Part shown: piece after piece, positions 60,026 to 64,000 of the stretch
How positions within the stretch are numbered: position 1 is the stretch's first letter
Layout of the letters: every line of letters begins with the position of its first letter
Origin: AC-32 sp963715575
GTDB taxonomy: Bacteria > Actinomycetota > Thermoleophilia > Gaiellales > Gaiellaceae
NCBI GenBank assembly: GCA_963715575.1
Contig: OY970250.1
Coordinates: 2,480,001-2,544,000, forward strand
Direction: 5' to 3'
DNA length: 64,000 bases
The notes under the pieces: generated by a model
The model's database searches: none
What the model was told of the DNA's origin: nothing
What the model saw: the letters and a program-made list of their open reading frames with translations, nothing else
Made by a program: the position numbers and the translations under genes

Positions 60026-60848
60026 GATCAAGCGAGTCGCCGTGATCACGCACGGCCGAGTCGAGACGGGCGGGGAGGCGCTCGCGCGGCTGCGTGCGGT
60101 GGCGGAGGAGCGCGGGCTCGAGCTGCTCCTGCCCGACGAGGAGGCGGCCAAGCACGGCGACGACGGGAGCGCGGACGTCGCGGAGGCCGACCTCGCCGTC
60201 GTGCTCGGCGGCGATGGCACGATGCTCCGGGCGCTGCGCCGCTTCCTCGGCACCGGCGTGCCCGTGCTCGGCGTCAACCTCGGGCGCGTCGGCTTTCTCA
60301 CCTCGATCGAGGCGGGCTCGCTCGAGGACGGTCTCCGCCGCGCGTTCGCCGGGGAGCTCGAGCTCGTCGAGCTGCCGGCGCTGGAGGCGTCGGCCGGTGG
60401 CGAGCGGTGGCCGGCGGTCAACGACGTCGTCGTCGCCAGCTCGACGATCGGCCGCATGATCGAGCTCGGCTGGGCGATCGGCGGCGAGGATCTCGGTTTG
60501 CAGCCGTGCGACGGCCTGATCTGCTCGACGCCGTCGGGCTCGACGGCCTACAACCTCTCGAACGGCGGCCCGGTGCTGGTCTGGGGGCTGGACGCGATGG
60601 CGATCACCTTCGTCGCGCCGCATTCGCTGCACGCACGGCCGCTGGTCGTGCCGCGCGGCCGGGCGCTGACCGTCACGAACCGCACGCCCGACGTGGGCGC
60701 GACCGTGCTCGCCGATGGCCAGCAGGTGCACGAGCTGGCGCCCGGCGACGAGGTCGAGGCGCGCCTCGCGGAACACCGCAGCCTGCTGGCGACGCTCCCG
60801 GAGAGCACCTTCTTCAGCCGCTACCGGCGGACGTTCGTCTCCGAGTAG
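59988..60848 (+). CDS. nadK: NAD kinase
   Basis: 286 residues. GGDGTMLRALR near residue 74 is the diacylglycerol-kinase-like catalytic motif. NLGRVGFLTS, NDVVVAS, DGLICSTPSGSTAYNLSNGGP and the C-terminal beta-rich domain are typical. It makes NADP+ from NAD+ and ATP in the cytoplasm. ATG 59988 overlaps tlyA by 38 bases; no closer start retains the first strand (IKRVAVITHG). Confidence 0.95.
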   Translation: MSSKTGSTTPLPEIKRVAVITHGRVETGGEALARLRAVAEERGLELLLPDEEAAKHGDDGSADVAEADLAVVLGGDGTMLRALRRFLGTGVPVLGVNLGRVGFLTSIEAGSLEDGLRRAFAGELELVELPALEASAGGERWPAVNDVVVASSTIGRMIELGWAIGGEDLGLQPCDGLICSTPSGSTAYNLSNGGPVLVWGLDAMAITFVAPHSLHARPLVVPRGRALTVTNRTPDVGATVLADGQQVHELAPGDEVEARLAEHRSLLATLPESTFFSRYRRTFVSE

Positions 60849-60853
60849 GAATC

Positions 60854-60920
60854 GGCACACAATCGGCACGATCCCGTCACACCTGCGTGCGCATCGGACC
60901 GGTACCGTCCCTAACCCCCT
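60854..60920 (+). promoter_or_regulatory. Repeat-operator promoter module, copy D (upstream of recN)
   Basis: GGCAC (60854-60858), GGCAC (60865-60869), GTCAC (60876-60880), each 11 bp apart; TACCGT -10 at 60903-60908, again 27 bp after the third pentamer start. The predicted transcript starts near 60915 and is C-rich (CCCCCTCCCACCC), unlike the G-rich start of copies A to C. No LexA-type box was seen. Confidence 0.6.
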
Positions 60921-60996
60921 CCCACCCAGGGGCGCGCGTGAACATAAACCCCTCGCTCGGCGATTTTGGCCGGTCGCCGTTCGCGGCCGGCGGACG

Positions 60997-61002
60997 TAGC
61001 AT
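60997..61002 (+). promoter_or_regulatory. -10 of leaderless recN
   Basis: TAGCAT followed by 6 bases and the GTG at 61009. It is the proximal promoter, downstream of copy D. Confidence 0.55.
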
Positions 61003-61008
61003 CCAGGC

Positions 61009-62643
61009 GTGCTTCGCCGGCTCCGCATCGAGAATCTCGTCCTGATCCGCGAGGCCGAGCTCGCGCTCGCGCCCGGGCTGAACGCGATCACGGGCGAGAC
61101 GGGCGCGGGGAAGACGATCCTGGCGCAGGCGATCGGCCTGCTGCTCGGGGCGCGCGGCGACGTCTCCTTTGTCGGGCCTGACGGTGATGAGGCCTACGTC
61201 GAGGTCGAGCTCGAGCCGCCGCCGGCCTTCTTCGACGACGAGGAGACCGCCAGGCTCGCCGAGCTGCGGCCCGAAGACGAGGAAGGGCTTGTGCTCGCCC
61301 GGCGCGTCTTCCCCGACGGCCGCACGCGCGCCTACGCCTGGGGTCGCAGCGCCGCGCGGGAGGACGTCGCGGCCGCGGCTGAGCGGCTCGTCGCGATGTC
61401 CGGGCAGTTCGAGCAGCGCCGTCTCGCCCGCCCCGCCTACCAGCTCGAGCTGCTGGACGGATTCGCCGGCGAGGAGCAGCTCCGGCGCCGCGCCGCGCTC
61501 CGAACGGCCTGGCGCGAGCTCAGCGCCGCGCGGCGGCGGCACGACGAGCTGACCCGCGACGCGGCGGCAGCCGAGGCCCGTCTCGCCGAGTTGCACGCGC
61601 TCGTCGAGGACACCGACGGGCTCGAGCCCACAACCGAGGCGGGCCTGCGCGCCGAGCGCGAGCGCCTCCGTCACGTGACCGAGCTGGCCGAGGGCGTCGC
61701 CGCCGCCGGCGAGGCGCTCGCTCCCGAGGACGGCGAGGGCGCCTCCGGGCTCGTGGCGCTCGCCGAGCGGGCGATCGCGCCGCTCGAGCGGCTCGCCCCG
61801 GAGCTCGAGCGCGCCGGCAACGAGCTACGCGATGTCGAGCTGCGGCTGCGCGAGACCGCTTCCGAGCTGCGCGCGTTCCTGGCCTCGCTCGAGGCCGAGC
61901 CCGACCGGCTAGAGCAGCTCGAGTCCGAGCTCGACCGGATCGCCGAGACGAGGCGCCGCTTCCGCTGCCAGAGCTACGAGGAGCTGCTGGCGTGCGCGGC
62001 CGAGGCCCGAGCCGAGCTCGAGGAGCTGGAGGGCGGAACCGACCCGGCCGCCGCCGCGGCGCAGGCGCTCGCCGAGGCGGAGGCCAAGGTCGCCGCGCTC
62101 GTTGAGGAGCTGCGCACGACCCGCGGCGAAGTCGTCGAGCCCTTCGCGGCAGCGGTCGCGCAGGAGCTGCAGGGAATCGGCCTGGGCGAGGGCGAGTTCC
62201 GCGTCGAGTTGCGCGAGCGCGAACCGTCCGCGAGCGGGGCCGATGAAGTGTCGTTTCTGATCCGGCCGAACGCGGGCCTGGCGTTCGCGCCCGTCGCCGA
62301 GACCGCCTCCGGTGGCGAGCTCTCCCGAATCGCCCTCGCGATCGCAGCGGTCGGCGGCGGCGAGACGATGGTCTTCGACGAGATCGACGCGGGCATCGGC
62401 GGCCAGACCGCGCACGCCGTCGGCGAGACGCTGCGGCGTCTGGCCGAGCGCGCGCAGGTCGTCACGATCACGCACCTGCCGCAGATCGCCTCGCTCGCCG
62501 ATCGCCACTTCCGCGTCGAGAAGGTTCCCGGCGACCCGACCCACACGACGATCGCTGAGCTGGGTGACGACGAGCGGCGCGAGGAGCTGCGGCGCATGCT
62601 CGGCGGCGAGCAGTTCATCGCCGCCGTCCAGCAGGAACAATGA
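61009..62643 (+). CDS. recN: DNA repair protein RecN
   Basis: 544 residues, SMC-like ATPase of double-strand break repair. Walker A GETGAGKT near residue 29, SGQFEQRRL, a central coiled coil (about 165-370), signature SGGELSRIALAIA, Walker B MVFDEIDAGIGGQTAHAV and the ITHLPQIAS switch. Complete. It is coupled to steA by ATGA. Confidence 0.96.
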   Translation: MLRRLRIENLVLIREAELALAPGLNAITGETGAGKTILAQAIGLLLGARGDVSFVGPDGDEAYVEVELEPPPAFFDDEETARLAELRPEDEEGLVLARRVFPDGRTRAYAWGRSAAREDVAAAAERLVAMSGQFEQRRLARPAYQLELLDGFAGEEQLRRRAALRTAWRELSAARRRHDELTRDAAAAEARLAELHALVEDTDGLEPTTEAGLRAERERLRHVTELAEGVAAAGEALAPEDGEGASGLVALAERAIAPLERLAPELERAGNELRDVELRLRETASELRAFLASLEAEPDRLEQLESELDRIAETRRRFRCQSYEELLACAAEARAELEELEGGTDPAAAAAQALAEAEAKVAALVEELRTTRGEVVEPFAAAVAQELQGIGLGEGEFRVELREREPSASGADEVSFLIRPNAGLAFAPVAETASGGELSRIALAIAAVGGGETMVFDEIDAGIGGQTAHAVGETLRRLAERAQVVTITHLPQIASLADRHFRVEKVPGDPTHTTIAELGDDERREELRRMLGGEQFIAAVQQEQ

Positions 62644-63773
62644 GCTTCGTCGAGTTCACCGGCCGGGCTCGCCTCGGCCGCCGCACCAAGAACCTCGTCG
62701 GCCGTCTCGGGCCCGACGACGTTGCGATCATCGACCACCAGGACATCGACCGCGTCTCGGCCGAGGAGCTGCTCGAGTCCGGCGTGCGCGTCGTCGTCAA
62801 CGTGGCGCGCTCGCAGACCGGCCGCTTCCCGAACCCCGGGCCGCTGCTCCTCGTGCGAGGCGGCGTACGGTTGATCGACGCACCGGGCGCGGCGTTGTTC
62901 GACGAGGTCAGCGACGGCGACGACCTCAGTGTCCGCGGTGCCAGCGTCTTCCGCAACGGCAGCTGCCTGGCGAACGGCCACGCGCTCGGAGCCGAGGAGC
63001 TCGCGCGGGCGCTGGCCGAGCAGCGGGGCCGCGTGACCGAAGCGTTGGAGGGGTTCGCGGAGAACACGCTGCGCTACCTGCGCGACGAAGGGCGGCTGCT
63101 CGCCGAGGGTGTCGAGTTCCCGCCGCTCGAGACACGCTTTCGCGAGCGGCACGCGCTTGTCGTCGCGCGCGGGCCCGGCTACAAGCGCGACCTCGCGATC
63201 GTCCGGCCCTACGTGCGCGACTTCAAGCCCGTGCTCGTGGGCGTCGACGGCGGCGCCGACGCGCTGCTGGCCGGCGGCATGAAGCCGGACGTGATCGTCG
63301 GCGACATGGACTCGGTCTCCGACGGCGCCCTCCGCTGTGGCGCCGAGCTGGTCGTCCATGCCTACCGCGACGGCGCCGCCCCCGGAGCCCCGCGACTTGA
63401 CCGCCTCGGGCTCCAGTACGCATCGGTCTCCGCGCCCGGGATCAGCGAGGACATCGCGCTGCTGCTCGCGTTCGAGAAAGGCGCCGAGCTGATCGTCGCC
63501 GTCGGCACGCACTTCAACTTGACCGAGTTCCTGGAGCGCGACCGCGCCGGCATGTCTTCGACGTTCGTGACCCGGCTGAAGGTGGGGGAGATCCTGATCG
63601 ACGCGAAGGGCGTCTCGCGTCTGGTCAGCCGCCAGGTCGGGCTCTGGCCGCTGATCCTGTTCGCGGTCGCCGGGCTCGGCGCGGTCGTGGTGGCGGTCGT
63701 CGCCTCGCCTGGCCTCCGGCACTTCATCGGCCTGCTCAGCCAGCGGATCCGGGACCTGCTCGGCCTCGGGTAG
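62640..63773 (+). CDS. steA: SteA-like cytokinetic ring protein
   Basis: 377 residues. An N-terminal domain (TKNLVGRLGPDDVAIIDHQD) precedes a thiamin-pyrophosphokinase-like fold (VGVDGGADALL, VIVGDMDSVSDGAL), where the catalytic details are altered. A C-terminal transmembrane segment (PLILFAVAGLGAVVVAVVA) and a short tail follow. This matches SteA of Corynebacterium and mycobacteria, encoded just after recN there too, where it works with SteB in late division. A SteB gene is not visible: the next gene is an SRPBCC protein. Confidence 0.88.
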   Translation: MSFVEFTGRARLGRRTKNLVGRLGPDDVAIIDHQDIDRVSAEELLESGVRVVVNVARSQTGRFPNPGPLLLVRGGVRLIDAPGAALFDEVSDGDDLSVRGASVFRNGSCLANGHALGAEELARALAEQRGRVTEALEGFAENTLRYLRDEGRLLAEGVEFPPLETRFRERHALVVARGPGYKRDLAIVRPYVRDFKPVLVGVDGGADALLAGGMKPDVIVGDMDSVSDGALRCGAELVVHAYRDGAAPGAPRLDRLGLQYASVSAPGISEDIALLLAFEKGAELIVAVGTHFNLTEFLERDRAGMSSTFVTRLKVGEILIDAKGVSRLVSRQVGLWPLILFAVAGLGAVVVAVVASPGLRHFIGLLSQRIRDLLGLG

Positions 63774-63785
63774 CGTCGGGCCACC

Positions 63786-64000
63786 GTGCCGACGTACACC
63801 GCCCGCAAGGAGCTGCTCGCGCCGTTGGAGGACGTCTGGCTTTTCCTCGCGGAGCCGCGCCATCTCTCCGATTGGTGGCCGGGGGTCGCGGCCGTCACGC
63901 CCGACCGGCGCGGCCTCGCGCCCGGTGCGCGCTGGAAGCTGCACGCGCCGATGCGCCCCTCGCTCCTGCGCCGGGCGGCCGCCGAGTCGACGCTTCAGGT
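63786..64000 (+). CDS. SRPBCC/polyketide cyclase-like protein (partial)
   Basis: The first 71 codons are present; the gene runs off the window. GTG 63786 is 9 bases from TAGCGT (63771-63776), which starts with the TAG stop of steA. The opening (ARKELLAPLEDVWLFLAEP, HLSDWWPGV) is the usual first strand and helix of the START/SRPBCC lipid- or ligand-binding fold. Function cannot be told from the fragment. Confidence 0.7.
   Translation, partial: MPTYTARKELLAPLEDVWLFLAEPRHLSDWWPGVAAVTPDRRGLAPGARWKLHAPMRPSLLRRAAAESTLQ

Noticed and set aside
60854..61008. SOS (LexA) box before recN
   Set aside because: No palindrome of the GAAC/GTTC type was found; the only ordered signal is the GNCAC repeat module.

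Overview
This 64 kb window is a high-GC, very densely coded chromosomal segment from an actinobacterium. A deep-branching lineage of the Thermoleophilia type (Gaiellales or Solirubrobacterales) is my best guess, inferred from gene order and content and not proven. Supporting observations are a division and cell-wall cluster without ftsA, the order tlyA-nadK-recN-steA that is also found in mycobacteria and corynebacteria, frequent GTG and TTG starts, and many apparently leaderless genes. I see no insertion sequence, phage, CRISPR array or other sign of recent transfer, and no gene-free stretch longer than about 225 bases.

Layout. 1-8655: murF (end)-mraY-murD-ftsW-murG-murC-murB-ftsQ-ftsZ, which make lipid II and the division ring. 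8828-15448: glycine cleavage genes gcvT-gcvH-gcvPA-gcvPB with a threonine aldolase and a penicillin-binding-type serine hydrolase. 15445-25063: single genes on both strands (Ca2+/H+ antiporter, HAD phosphatase, endonuclease IV, winged-helix protein, gltX, receiver protein, M3-like peptidase, tRNA-Glu, DUF1206 protein, tRNA-Gln, secreted protein). 25142-29954 (minus): a two-subunit ABC exporter, a uracil-DNA glycosylase-like protein and a methyltransferase. 29973-36164: histidine degradation (formiminotransferase, hutH, hutU, hutI) and small membrane proteins. 36379-42483: metallo-hydrolase, hisS, aspS, then an envelope group (coiled-coil protein, two Pro-Glu-rich membrane paralogs, RlpA-like protein). 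42484-48067: a candidate 6S RNA, mnmA, an anti-sigma/sigma pair, alaS, ruvX. 48067-54152: mltG, aroE-aroC-aroKB-aroQ, Xaa-Pro peptidase, efp. 54303-60848: a biotin carrier fused to a degenerate carboxyltransferase, accC, Asp23, nusB, XseB-like, prenyl synthase, tlyA, nadK. 61009-64000: recN, steA and the start of an SRPBCC protein.

How the genes work together. The gcv operon and the hut cluster both feed one-carbon units to tetrahydrofolate. The first block, mltG and steA serve cell wall and division. The shikimate block supplies chorismate. Four aminoacyl-tRNA synthetases, two tRNAs, efp, mnmA and nusB give the window a strong translation theme. Operons are knit together by 4-base NTGA start/stop overlaps, including two that seem to use CTG as start.

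The most striking signals are regulatory. (1) About two dozen genes have a TANNNT -10 hexamer ending 6 to 9 bases before the start codon, the signature of leaderless transcription. (2) Three divergent gene pairs share one palindromic TANNNTA element, with only 17 or 18 bases between start codons. (3) Four genes (hutH, the metallo-hydrolase, the biotin-carrier fusion and recN) share an upstream promoter module: three GNCAC-type pentamers about 11 bp apart, the third starting exactly 27 bp before the -10. (4) Several stop codons double as the next gene's -10. The most striking protein is the biotin carrier fused to a carboxyltransferase domain that has lost its metal-binding residues.
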